Assembly (NCBI GenBank): GCA_012656075.1
Contig: JAAKBF010000030.1
Coordinates: 868,001 to 932,000 of the forward strand
Source of the DNA: Phytophthora hibernalis
Lineage: Eukaryota > Oomycota > Peronosporomycetes > Peronosporales > Peronosporaceae
Reading direction: 5' to 3'
DNA: 64,000 nucleotides
Part shown: positions 55,525-64,000 of the stretch, piece after piece
How positions within the stretch are numbered: the first letter of the stretch is position 1
How the letters are laid out: the number at the start of each line of letters is the position of its first letter
The notes under the pieces: model-generated
The model's input: only the letters and a program-made list of their open reading frames with translations
Told to the model about the DNA's origin: nothing
The model's database searches: none
Translations under genes and position numbers: made by a program

Positions 55525-55745
55525 CGTCTCTTTAGAAGGGATACGGTACTTCCTTTTACAGATACCGGTATTACAAATCTGGCCGTTCACTTCAACTTGC
55601 CTTTTGTGAGCTCATAGTTTGCAGAGGTCTGAGCGCTGCATCTATCTCAAGTCAGGAGGCAAGGAGACTGAGTGTTGAACGCCCTGTCGTATATACTTAA
55701 TGTGTTGGTGCCAGCTTCTGAGCCTACCGCAGCATGGTGAAGAAG
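55525..55745 (+). repeat. Diverged direct repeat, downstream copy
   Basis: This is homologous to 51219-51410 in the same orientation, with several short indels. It ends in the region just before the acyltransferase coding sequence, so it probably contains that gene's promoter. Confidence 0.6.
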
Positions 55746-55904
55746 ACGAAGGTGTTCATCTTGGCCTGTTCTTGCTCGCGCTCGGGGATCACACGGCGGC
55801 GTGTGGACAAAGTCAGCGATTGGGCGCACATTTTGATTGGCGGGAGAGCGGCGAGTGGATGGAGGCTGCAGTGAGCGCTTGGCGGCCTGCGGGGCGACGT
55901 CACC

Positions 55905-57168
55905 ATGGCGAAGAGGTCTATCAGCAAGTTGGCCATCGTGGGCTGTTCGGGGCTTGCAACTGCTGGCGCGAGGGCTTCCGGACCGGATGCTCTGGGTCGC
56001 GGCAAGGACTCTCGGCGGCGTTTTCTACTTTGGTGCGTTGGCGGCAGCGGAGACCTCTGCGGTGGTTTCTAACTTGTCTGGGACGTGTGAATGGCATCAA
56101 GTTGTTCGGCTGCGACGTCGCGTGGTGCTGGATCGAATCGCGGTGGGGCTCCCGTCCGATGACGTGCATCGCGTCGCGCGCGACTCGTACACATACGTGG
56201 CGCTGTCGTTGCTGTGGATGCTTCGTCTCGAGCGTGTGCCAAGTCCGCAGTCGCTAATCTCGCTGGACGATAATTCTCAGGCATCGCTGGAGGTCATGAG
56301 AGCGCTACTGAGTGAAGGAGAGGCGTCGTCTCATGCGATTATCACCACCGGCCACATTGGTCCGCATTGATTATCAATGCAACCTGTGGTGCTGGTTGGT
56401 TAATGTCTGTTGTGTTGTGATTGGTTTGCAGGTTTCTGGGAGATTCTACCAGCCGCATTAGCGCGACCGGTACTACCCGTTCAGACGCAGTGGATTGTGT
56501 ATTGCCCTCTGCATGATGGCTCGCTGGACAACCTTGTGGCCTCGATTCGGCAGGCACCTGATCGGCGGTTGATAGCGGTGTGTATTGGTCACTTCCAGTT
56601 GTCGTCGAGCAGCTTGTTAACTGATCTGTTGATATTACCAGGACAAGAAGTGCTACGGGCAGCTTCGAGACGTGCTTCAACGCCCCAATTCGGATGGCAA
56701 TGCAGCACAACTGGTCGGACTCGTGGCAGACCAGCGCTGCAACAGTGAGCACACGCGCGCGGACGTGACATTCCTTGGCAAGCCTACCCGTTTGGCAACA
56801 GGCGCGGCGCGATTGCACGCGGAGACAGGAGCGTCGCTCTGGTTCGCTGCTGTGCTGCACAACAAGCGCTACTACGAGACGTCTGACCCGACTGAGAAGC
56901 CCTTCAAACTTGTGTTGAGACCGGTATGTATAACTCTGTCCGTAGCTGCTTTGGTGTGGCTTCCTCTCTAACCTTTGCTTCATGTGTCTCCTAGATTTCA
57001 ACAGCCAACACCGACTCGAAGGAAAACGTGGCTGCACTCGTGCAGACATACGCTTCGAAGCTGGAGAAACTGGTACTTGAATACCCGGCACAATACCTCT
57101 GGATGCATGACTTGTGGAACACCAAGCGCCGAGCTACAAAGCAAGTTGAAGTGAACACCACTCGGTAG
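55905..57168 (+). CDS. LpxL/HtrB-like acyltransferase
   Basis: This resembles bacterial lipid A lauroyl/myristoyl acyltransferases, which transfer an acyl chain at a membrane. Recognisable blocks: RRRVVLDRIAVGLPSDDVHRVARDSYTYVALSLLWM-type region (quoted in part), then AIITTGHIG joined across the intron 56360-56431 to FWEILPA, giving the HxxxxE catalytic motif (HIGFWE). Then comes PVQTQWIVYCPLHDGSLD, after the intron 56578-56641 QLRDVLQR, GLVADQR, VTFLGKPTRLATGAARLH and LWFAAVLHNKRYY, and after 56924-56994 the C-terminal YPAQYLWMHDLWNTKR, matching the family's W-x-H end. Exons 56432-56577, 56642-56923 and 56995-57168 are in phase. The first exon is uncertain: ATG 55905 (MAKRSISKLAIVG) or ATG 55734, with frame irregularities and a possible GTGCGT..CAAG intron near 56030-56100. 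Confidence 0.75.
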
Positions 57169-57223
57169 TAATCTCATATCTCGTCGATAGTAAATGTGAT
57201 ATAGTAATCTCATATCTCGTCGA
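57166..57223 (+). repeat. Two 22-bp direct repeats, 36-bp period
   Basis: TAGTAATCTCATATCTCGTC plus GA occurs at 57166-57187 and again at 57202-57223. The first copy begins at the acyltransferase stop codon, and the second ends 34 bp before the next ATG. The intervening TAGTAAATGTGAT resembles the sequence after the second copy. It is a two-unit tandem duplication in a short intergenic space. Confidence 0.7.
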
Positions 57224-57257
57224 ACGTAAATATGTTTTTCACCCTTCAGACCTCAAA

Positions 57258-60200
57258 ATGGCTCGGCAGGTGGACGTCGCGGCGCGGTCGCTAAGGCGCG
57301 TGGTTCTCCTTCGACAGCAATGGCCAAGTCATGGCCACACTCGACGTTTGTTATCCAGTGTCTGCTCTTTCCATACATCCAGGTCACACTTCTCAACTCG
57401 ATCTGGCCGCTCCACTATCGACCATCAAAGTTTCGTCTCCAGTGTTCCCAACCTCCAGGCCTTGCAGCGCGTGCGGTGGCTCCTACAGCAGCCGCGGCGC
57501 CGCGTCCTGTTGCTCACAGGTAGCTCCGCATCTGATTCGGCCACACGCGCGGCACTGGAGCGAGATGCGCCCGCCTTCGAGCTGGAGCGACTCGGCCACG
57601 GCGTCTTCGGCGTGCGCGAGTTCTGCCAGTTGCTGCTGCGCGAGAGCGGCCGCGACCGCCGCGTCTTCGGTCGCGCCCAGCTGGCTGCACTGCTGCTACA
57701 TGGCGGCCTGGAGCGGCCGGGCGCGTCGCAATTGGCGGCCACGTCGACGCTGCAGCGCCGCAAAGGGACGCAGGACTTGCTGCAGCTCTTCCGGCTGCTG
57801 GAGAGAGAAGGCGTCACGCCGGAGCAATACAAGACTGTTGCAGCTTCAGGTGGAGAGCAGGTACCTCAGGAGCTAGCAGACAAGTACGCGGCGTACCAGC
57901 AGCTGCTGCTGCATCACGACGCCACGTCCTGGGACGGACTGGTGGTGGACGTGTTGGCGATGTGCGGTGTGACAGAAGATGCAATGCAGGACGCGACGGC
58001 AAAGCAGTTTAGTGAATCGGTGCTGCAGGAGTACACGGACGTGGTGTTGGACGACGTGCAGAGGATGACGCCCGCCATGACAAGGCTCGTGGGGCATTTG
58101 TGCGCCCAGCCAAACGTGCAATCCAGTGCCAGCTTCAGTCGTGTGCTGTTGGAAGATGACGAGTGTCCTCGAACACAGATTTTAGAACGTCGGTTGATGG
58201 AGACGGCGGTAATTACAGGGCGTACCTGCGACGTGACTCGAGTGGGCTTTGTAAATAAAGGTGAGAGCGTCGAGAAGCGAGCAAAGATGCAGGTGTTCGC
58301 GCGACCGGTCTTGACACGAAGTGCTGGATCAAGTGATGGAATTCCTTCGCCAGTCCCACTCAAATGCTGGCGTTTTAGTGTCTCCGAGGCAGAGGAGAGA
58401 AGTGTCGGTGCGTATCTAGCTGACAGCCTGAAGCACGAAGGAAATACACGAGCTACTGTGCTATGCCCCTCGTATGCAGACGCGCATCGGATCACACTAG
58501 CGTTCAAGAAGCAGGGGCTTCCGGTCCACATGGATGGTAATCGATTTTCAGCAGCTAGCTCCAGCGGCGCATCTATCCACCTTTTGACGAGCCTGGTGTC
58601 AACGCAGTCTACTCGTTGTTGTGTGCGCTATGCTTTCCGAGTGACTCGCGGCACCTGTACAATGTGCTACGATCAGATTTCTTTGGTTTTCCGTCGGAGT
58701 TACTTTCATGGCTTATGGAGAAAGAGCACCGAAGCCACGCAGGCTTGCTTTCGGTGATTGAGGCGTTTGTTGAAAATCGGGGCAAGTCTCTTGGTACCTC
58801 GCTTCAACAAAAAGATAATGAACACCACGAACTACCGCTGGCGGTTTCTTCTCAGCTCGAGACTGGCTTGGAAGCTGCAGGTTCATTTGTTAAAATCATC
58901 AAGCGCCTGCGAGCTGACTGTCATAACTTATCCGCTGCCGAAATTGTCCAGAGCTTCTTGGAGGAAACTGGCAAATTGGAATCATTACGGAGTCCAAACT
59001 CCCCAGAACAGGAGCGCGCGTCTTTGGTGTTAGCAGATTTCCTACAAGAACTTGAGACTGCGCAAAATGTTGTGGAAAGTGCCCAAGTGACGTTCGTAGT
59101 GCCATACTTAATGCAGCTGCGGGAGACCAACTTGACTTCGTCAGCGTCGTGGGACGAAGTTTCACCAGAAATTAACGGTACAGGACACAAGACAACCACG
59201 GAAGAAGCAGGCATCCGCGTACTTCCATTGACAGCTTACTCGCTCGAATCTCTTGCGGCTTCAGTGAACGACAAAGAGGAAGAATCCCAGCATGTGCTGG
59301 TACTGATGTCAATGCGCGATACCAAATTCCCGGACGGATGAAGCGTCTAACTCTCCCACTTCCGTATGATCTGCTGAGCGAGCCATTTCCTGTGCAAACG
59401 CGTACCGAACATATTGGGGAGTGTGAACAGCTAGCGTACGAGGCCTTAACGCTGGGGGTATATGATGAGGTGGTGTTGTCATTTGCGGAGCTTGCAGCTA
59501 CCTCAACATCCAAGCGTGAGATCTTGAGTCGCACTTTTCAGCCAATCTGGCAGGAAGGAGACCGACCAGCATCAGCACCATCAAAAGTAAGTAAATCTCG
59601 AGGTGGAATGAGCAACTCTCCAACACCAAAAATCGCACCAAACAGAGAACCGCTGGCAAGCCCGGCCGCCCAACATGAGGCTATCCCCAGGTGCCAAAAG
59701 CATCGCACTTCTGGCTACTGGAAATCATGCGTTCGTTTGTGAGCCGCATCTTCTTACCAATGCTGCATCACGAGAAGTGGTCACTCTCAGCGGATGCTTC
59801 CCCAACAATAAAGAGCAGTGGTGGTATTCAAGCTAGACCGGAACAGCAAAACGAAGCAGCAACGGTGCCGGAAGCTGCGACAGTGAGCAGTTCTCCCTCG
59901 CCAAGGAAGAAGATTTCGTACAACCCGACACACTTGTCGTACTCACAGATCTCTGAGTACCTGGGCTGCCCACACAGATATTACTTGAGTCGTGTGATGA
60001 AGTTAAATGGCGACGTGTCCACTGCCATGATGTTTGGACGCGCGTTACATGAAGGCGTTGCTGCGTTTGCAAAGTCACTTGCCACTGCTCAACAGAACGG
60101 GGACTTAACGAAGGAAGCGAAGACGCTCGCAGCTGTAGAAGGAGAAGAGACTTTCATGCGTGCTTGGGCTGGCGACGGGTATGGACTATTTTCTTCCGAG

Positions 60201-60846
60201 GAGCAGGCCTCGTTCCTGCTTGAGCGCGGGATGATGTCGCTGTGGGATTTCATTGAGACTCACTACGGCGACTTACAATTGCAGGAGATCCTCCACGTGG
60301 AGCAAGATTTTTCTTTTTACGTTCCCGAGGCGAATGTGGAGTTGAGGGAGTCTGGGACCGCATTGATCGTGTGTCGAGAGTCAGTGATGGTGAGTCTTCC
60401 TCGTGATTAAGGAGTTCAAGTCAAACATGGGTGGCGCTGAGCGCAATATGCGAAAGCTAGCAGAGGAGAGTCTGCAGCTCAAAATGTACATGTACGCTTT
60501 TCGGAAGGTCTTTGGCGAAGCACCGTACGGAGCGAAACTGCAACTGATCGGCGGCAACTACAATGTGCCCAGCAGCGATCCTACCAAGACGAGAAGGAAA
60601 ATGATAAGCAGGGCAGGAAACGACGACTACGGATTCATCCACTTTTCGGAGAAAGCAGCAAAAGAAGCCGAAGACGCCATTGTTGAGGTCGTGTCGGGCC
60701 TCCGCAAAGGAGATTTCGAGCCGAAGCCGAGTTTTGCTGGGTGCGCGTTCTGCCCGTTTGCCGGTTCTGCTTGTCACTTCGCTAGCGACGATGCTTCTTA
60801 CGAACGCCAATCTGCACGACAAGCATGTGTACGCTCGGCAGCATAG
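57258..60846 (+). CDS. AddB/RecB-type helicase-nuclease, probable mitochondrial N-terminus
   Basis: About 1,195 residues from ATG 57258 once single-base gaps are allowed. The first 60 residues are Arg/Ser-rich without acids after the start (RRVVLLRQQWPSHGHTRRLL), like a mitochondrial presequence. The middle resembles a UvrD/AddB-type core: RVLLLTGSSASDSATRA at the Walker A position but without the GKT, VVLDDVQRMTPAM like Walker B, ATVLCPSYADAHRI, and ending HVLVLMSMRDTKFPGRMKR. The C-terminal PD-(D/E)xK nuclease is clear: THLSYSQISEYLGCPHRYYL, MMFGRALHEGV, WDRIDR, VIKEFKS, and a Cys set (CPHRYY ... FAGCAFCPFAGSACHF) fitting the iron-sulfur cluster of AddB-type nucleases. Frame breaks at T4 58582, CCC 59329, C4 59685 and near 60350 and 60400 are all -1. 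Confidence 0.75.
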
Positions 60847-60999
60847 GCAGCCAAAGCCGTGAAATAGACGACCATCGTGTTTGAACTCCATCTCGCAGCA
60901 ACGACTTCATGTGGAAGGATGCGAAAAGCAAATACATTAGCACGCTGGTCAACGCTTCATAACAACTACAAGCTACGTCTAGGCTCATTGCTGATGAAG

Positions 61000-61638
61000 T
61001 CAACAGGCTCCAATGACGATATACTCACGGTGCAGACCCATGGGGGCGAGAAGCTCGACATACTCTGGAACTGATTGAAGTTTGCTCACCAACATTTGCT
61101 GTCGCTTGAATCCTGCGTACGTGAAGAGCACGCGCGCGCCAGCCACCGTGACGCCTCCCAGTCTGTCCTGCCTTCGGTACATTTCTGGGATGGCCACCGG
61201 GGTCACGTAGTTGTCCTCGAACAGTGAGTCTTCGTCCGAGTCCGAGTCGTCCTTGTAGTCGAGCATGTACACGTCGCCATCCTCCGTGTCATCTGACGAC
61301 CGCTCTTCTTCCTTGTCGGCCGAGAGCATGGCAGGCCACAAGTATGACTTCGCACCTTCGCTCTTGTTTTCCCGTTCGCGTCGACGCGAGAGGTAACTTT
61401 TGAGCCGATCGCGTTTTCGACTGCGCGTTGGTGTCTCGGGTGATTCGCAGACCGGTTTAATCGCCGGAACGAAAGCCTTGTGTACAGCCTCGGCGCTTGC
61501 GGTGCTGGAGAGACGGAACTTGCTTCGGCGTCCGCTTGGCCATTGCGGGGTGTCTGTACTGGAGGTGGTGACACTGGTCTCCTGAAAACTTGGTGCTTTC
61601 GGCGACGCACGTTGAAACCTTCGTAGAAGACCTCTCAT
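61000..61638 (-). CDS. Charged protein of unknown function
   Basis: One frame of 212 codons from ATG 61638 (MRGLLRRFQRASPKAPSFQ). The N-terminal half is basic and Ser-rich (RSRKRDRLKSYLSRRRERE), followed by an acidic stretch (EEERSSDDTEDGDVY; DDSDSDEDSLFEDNY) and a more regular C-terminal part (YVTPVAIPEMYRRQDRLGG; GARVLFTYAGFKRQQMLV). I do not recognise it. A GTGAGT after GLHR near 61030 could be a splice donor, so the end at 61000 may be within an intron and further exons may overlap the 3' end of the helicase-nuclease gene on the other strand. It is convergent with that gene. Confidence 0.5.
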   Translation of the reverse strand: MRGLLRRFQRASPKAPSFQETSVTTSSTDTPQWPSGRRSKFRLSSTASAEAVHKAFVPAIKPVCESPETPTRSRKRDRLKSYLSRRRERENKSEGAKSYLWPAMLSADKEEERSSDDTEDGDVYMLDYKDDSDSDEDSLFEDNYVTPVAIPEMYRRQDRLGGVTVAGARVLFTYAGFKRQQMLVSKLQSVPEYVELLAPMGLHREYIVIGAC

Positions 61639-62226
61639 GGTGAATGTCCTCGGTTGTTTTGAGGAAGCGGTTGACAACTACTGTGGAAACTACGCGGGCA
61701 GACAACGATCTCTACGCTCCCCGGCGTCCAAACTCCTCCGAGTATTTTGGTAAATGGCATCAGGACGTTTTGCGGTGAGCTGAGCAAAGTTGGGTGGTTT
61801 CCTCTGCCAGATAGGATAATTTGACGCGCAGCTGGCGAACGGTACGTGAAGCACTCAAGTCAACCTGGTACTGGAGAGCAGAGCAGAGCATCTGCTGTAG
61901 TCGTCTACGGGGTTCACCTTGCACTGGTCCGAGACAGGCAAAACGCCAGTCGACATCTTTGGACGCAAAACTTTTCGCCATGCAACTGCAATGTAAACAA
62001 CAGTAGGTTAGTTGGGTGCATCGGCATGTGGTGCAAACGATCGATGGTCGGACAGCAAGAAACTCACGATGAACAGACGAGTAGCATTTCAGCAGCACTT
62101 CACCTTGACATCATTTTGTACATGTTTTAGTATTGTCAATAGTATACTACATGTATAAGTAAGTACTATTCACAATCAACCAATCACAGCCTCGTATTTT
62201 CCTCCATACAAACATAATTCCACTTT
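61639..62226. other. Intergenic with a possible small minus-strand gene
   Basis: A minus-strand frame ends at 61760 and contains an ATG near 61982 (MAKSFASKDVDWRFACLG, about 73 codons, Gln/Leu/Ser-rich, ending AHRKTS). It could be a small gene or chance. The right part (62100-62200) is AT-rich with TACTAC/AGTACT words, like the promoter at 4634-4854, and probably serves PSMG2. Confidence 0.3.
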
Positions 62227-63567
62227 ATGATGGAGTTCTACCCAGAAGATGCGTCGAGTACTGCCGACGCCGCCGCTTGTGCTGCGCTCTTCGCCGGTCA
62301 CACGGTGATCCTGGTAGGTTAATTTTCTTCTCCAGATCCCGTAGCTTCTCCTCATCCAAGTTGCACCTCCACCCTCCCCGTATCCACGCCGCAATCTCCT
62401 TACAAAGTTGTGTATCATTGTTGGTAGCCGGCCGTCTCGAACGCGAATCTGGGCCAACTGACGCTCGATCTGCTGATCAACACGCTGCTGCAGAATGGAG
62501 AATCCTTTGTACGTGGAACGCTGCCTTCAGTCGCGCTGTTCCGGCCCAAATCCACCCAGTAAAAGGCTAAAACCTGACCAAAACCTCCTTCTGGACCTGA
62601 ATCAGGACGTGCAGCTCACGCGCGTGGGCCATTTGCTCAGCGAATCGGCTCCCCATCGCTGGTGGTGCCGCATTCGCCACGCAGCAGCCGCAGTCGCTGT
62701 GTCTCAATCTGGAGGGTGCGTGGCTGCAATGTGTGGACTGCTAGGGGGCTCTGAGCTGACATTTTAGCCATTTGCAGTGTACCAGAGCAAGGAGAAGAAG
62801 ATCACCATCATCCAGCAACGGGCTCCAGTTCTGTCGGTACGAGGTTGACTTAGGGATCAGTTTGCTGGGCCTGCTGGACTGAAAGAGTTGCTACTCTCGC
62901 GTATGTTGTAGGGGCGAACTCATGCCTTTATCCGGGAGTTGGTGGACTGGGCGGTGAGCAGCAAGGTGGCAACGCTCGGAGTGGTGGCTGGATGCGACGA
63001 CATGATGCGTCACGATCCCAACATGATGAGGTGGGATCGAGAAGTTGGTATCTTGGTGTGCGAATGCCTACTGACGGATGATTGTTTTTTTGCAGTCGCC
63101 CGATCCGAACCATGTTCTCGGCTGATGCTGCCCAACTGGACGAAGCCTTTTTGAGTCGTTTCGAGGGCCTAACAACCTCTGCCGAGGGGGCTGAAGAGGT
63201 GTCGGAGACGCCTTCTTCGTCTGCTGACCAGTGGGCGCCGATCCGCGGTGCTGGCCTCGCTCCTTTGCTGCATGCGCAGTGCGATGAGCAGAAGTTGCCG
63301 TTCATCGCGTGGGTGATGCCGTGTGCCGAGGGCAACAATGTTCCCGACGCTGCGGCTTTGGCTACGCAGCTTTTCCGATCTCTGCGTATTCTACCCAAGC
63401 AACTGGCCGCTGATCCAGAAGCGGTGCCCCACTCGGCGCCTCCGATGCTTCCGTTTGCATTCCCGCCATCATGGAACCAGCTTTTGGACGGGGTCCTGAT
63501 GTGTCGCTGTACCTCTAATAGAGATGATGCTGACTGCTTCGCGTGTCCCGGAATACTTTCTGATTAA
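62227..63567 (+). CDS. PSMG2: Proteasome assembly chaperone 2 (PAC2/PSMG2)
   Basis: The PAC1-PAC2 dimer guides assembly of the 20S proteasome alpha ring. Exon 1 62227-62313 ends HTVIL. Exon 2 62428-62508 begins PAVSNANLGQLTLDLLINTL, the family's signature N-terminal block. Exon 3 from 62606 carries RVGHLLSES and, after one irregularity near 62650, AGGAAFATQQPQSLCLNLE. Later exons give VYQSKEKKITIIQQRAPVL, GRTHAFIRELVDWAVSSK and GVVAGCDDMMRHDPNMM. The last exon (63096-63567) has RPIRTMFSADAAQ and EGNNVPDAAALATQLFRSL, then FPPSWNQLLDG near the end, all matching PSMG2. Splice phases close. The two adjacent ATGs at 62227 and 62230 are in frame; the first is used. Confidence 0.85.
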
Positions 63568-63740
63568 TGCGCCGCAGATAGTTCAATGTGTATTAACTGT
63601 GTTGATGTGAAGCAGAAAAATAGTTTGGGGGTTCCACGCACAGCTTTTTCTCGGTTGAGACGCGTCACGAGCATCGCGGCGATGGCTAACGATGCGAATG
63701 CTTCATCGATAGACCCCTAGCAATTAACTCAGGTCGCAGG

Positions 63741-64000
63741 ATGTCGGTTGAGGTCGAGCCACACGTACATGTACCGGTAGAATTCGTTCCTGCACGGATT
63801 CAGAAGCTGGCCACTGCGTCTCTTGCTTCTGCTGTCAGTCCTTCAAGATCTACACAAGCGCTGCAAGCAGAAATGTAAGTATCTTTGCTGCAGACTTGAT
63901 GGCGTCCATTTTCCCAGCTTACTCTTGGCTATTACTTGTATTGGCAGACTCGAGTTAGCAAGAGCGCTGGAGCAAGTGGACGTGCAGCGAAATAAATTGC
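63741..64000 (+). CDS. Partial gene, helical/coiled-coil N-terminus, cut by the window edge
   Basis: ATG 63741 begins MSVEVEPHVHVPVEFVPARI and runs to a canonical donor AT/GTAAGT at 63875. An intron ends at TTGGCAG (63947), and the next exon continues in phase as LELARALEQVDVQRNKL to the last base. The predicted start is amphipathic helical. Too little is present to name the family. Confidence 0.5.

Larger units (their letters stand above)
51219..55745. mobile_element. Accessory segment carrying a Crypton-like element, bounded by diverged direct repeats
   Basis: The segment between the two direct repeats contains a tyrosine recombinase gene, a tRNA-like gene, and AT-rich DNA, but no housekeeping gene. 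Cryptons have no terminal inverted repeats, so exact element ends cannot be read from one copy. The direct repeats may mark a segmental duplication into which the Crypton later inserted rather than the element's own ends. The 1.1 kb from 51411 to 52547 shows nothing recognisable. Confidence 0.4.

Noticed and set aside
1..64000. CRISPR arrays, bacterial operons, rRNA genes
   Set aside because: Spliceosomal introns and eukaryotic genes throughout make bacterial features implausible, and no regularly spaced repeats or rRNA-like sequence were seen.

Overview
The window reads as nuclear DNA of an oomycete, most likely Phytophthora or a close relative. The evidence is a compact, GC-rich layout with many divergent gene pairs 170-330 bp apart, short GT-AG introns (about 49-114 nt, often starting GTGCGT or GTACGT), an M96-type bZIP-like mating-specific-family gene, an OvoA-type protein, a Crypton-like tyrosine recombinase element and families of large membrane glycoproteins. 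No species is claimed.

Layout. 1.6-2.8 kb: bHLH-PAS regulator. 3.9-6.7 kb: a divergent pair, a coiled-coil membrane protein (-) and GPI-GlcNAc transferase subunit PIG-Q/Gpi1 (+). 7.3-8.5 kb: M96-like gene. 8.6-14.1 kb: two large paralogous ectodomain membrane proteins facing apart. 14.5-25.4 kb: a tandem array of four polytopic membrane-protein paralogs, the outer two degenerate. 25.6-28.9 kb: SthA-type pyridine nucleotide transhydrogenase (-), splicing factor ISY1 (+), a small membrane protein (-). 29.3-33.6 kb: NOPCHAP1-like factor (-), ankyrin/TRP-type channel (+), coiled-coil protein with TQT motifs (-). 33.9-40.8 kb: polyprenyl diphosphate synthase COQ1 (+), a double NmrA-like protein (+), OvoA-like enzyme (-). 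41.9-45.0 kb: LC8-type dynein light chain (-), BPHL-like alpha/beta hydrolase (+), a low-complexity protein (-). 45.0-47.6 kb is unresolved. 47.6-51.1 kb: DDHD phospholipase (-). 51.2-55.7 kb: accessory segment with a tRNA-like gene and a Crypton recombinase between two diverged direct repeats. 55.9-63.6 kb: LpxL-like acyltransferase (+), an AddB/RecB-type helicase-nuclease with a mitochondrial-like N-terminus (+), an unknown protein (-), proteasome assembly chaperone PSMG2 (+). 63.7 kb: the start of a further coiled-coil gene, cut by the window edge.

Many genes are interrupted by single-base frameshifts that can nearly all be explained by one missing base, mostly in runs of 3-7 identical bases. 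The recombinase, a tRNA and housekeeping genes are hit alike. The simplest reading is systematic homopolymer contraction in the sequence. Such genes are therefore annotated as single loci, and only copies with nonsense codons or other indels are called pseudogenes.

Functional links are loose, as expected for a eukaryotic neighbourhood: lipid and GPI metabolism (PIG-Q, DDHD lipase, LpxL-like), redox/sulfur/quinone (SthA, OvoA, COQ1), dynein light chain plus a candidate TQT client, and expanding or decaying surface-protein families.
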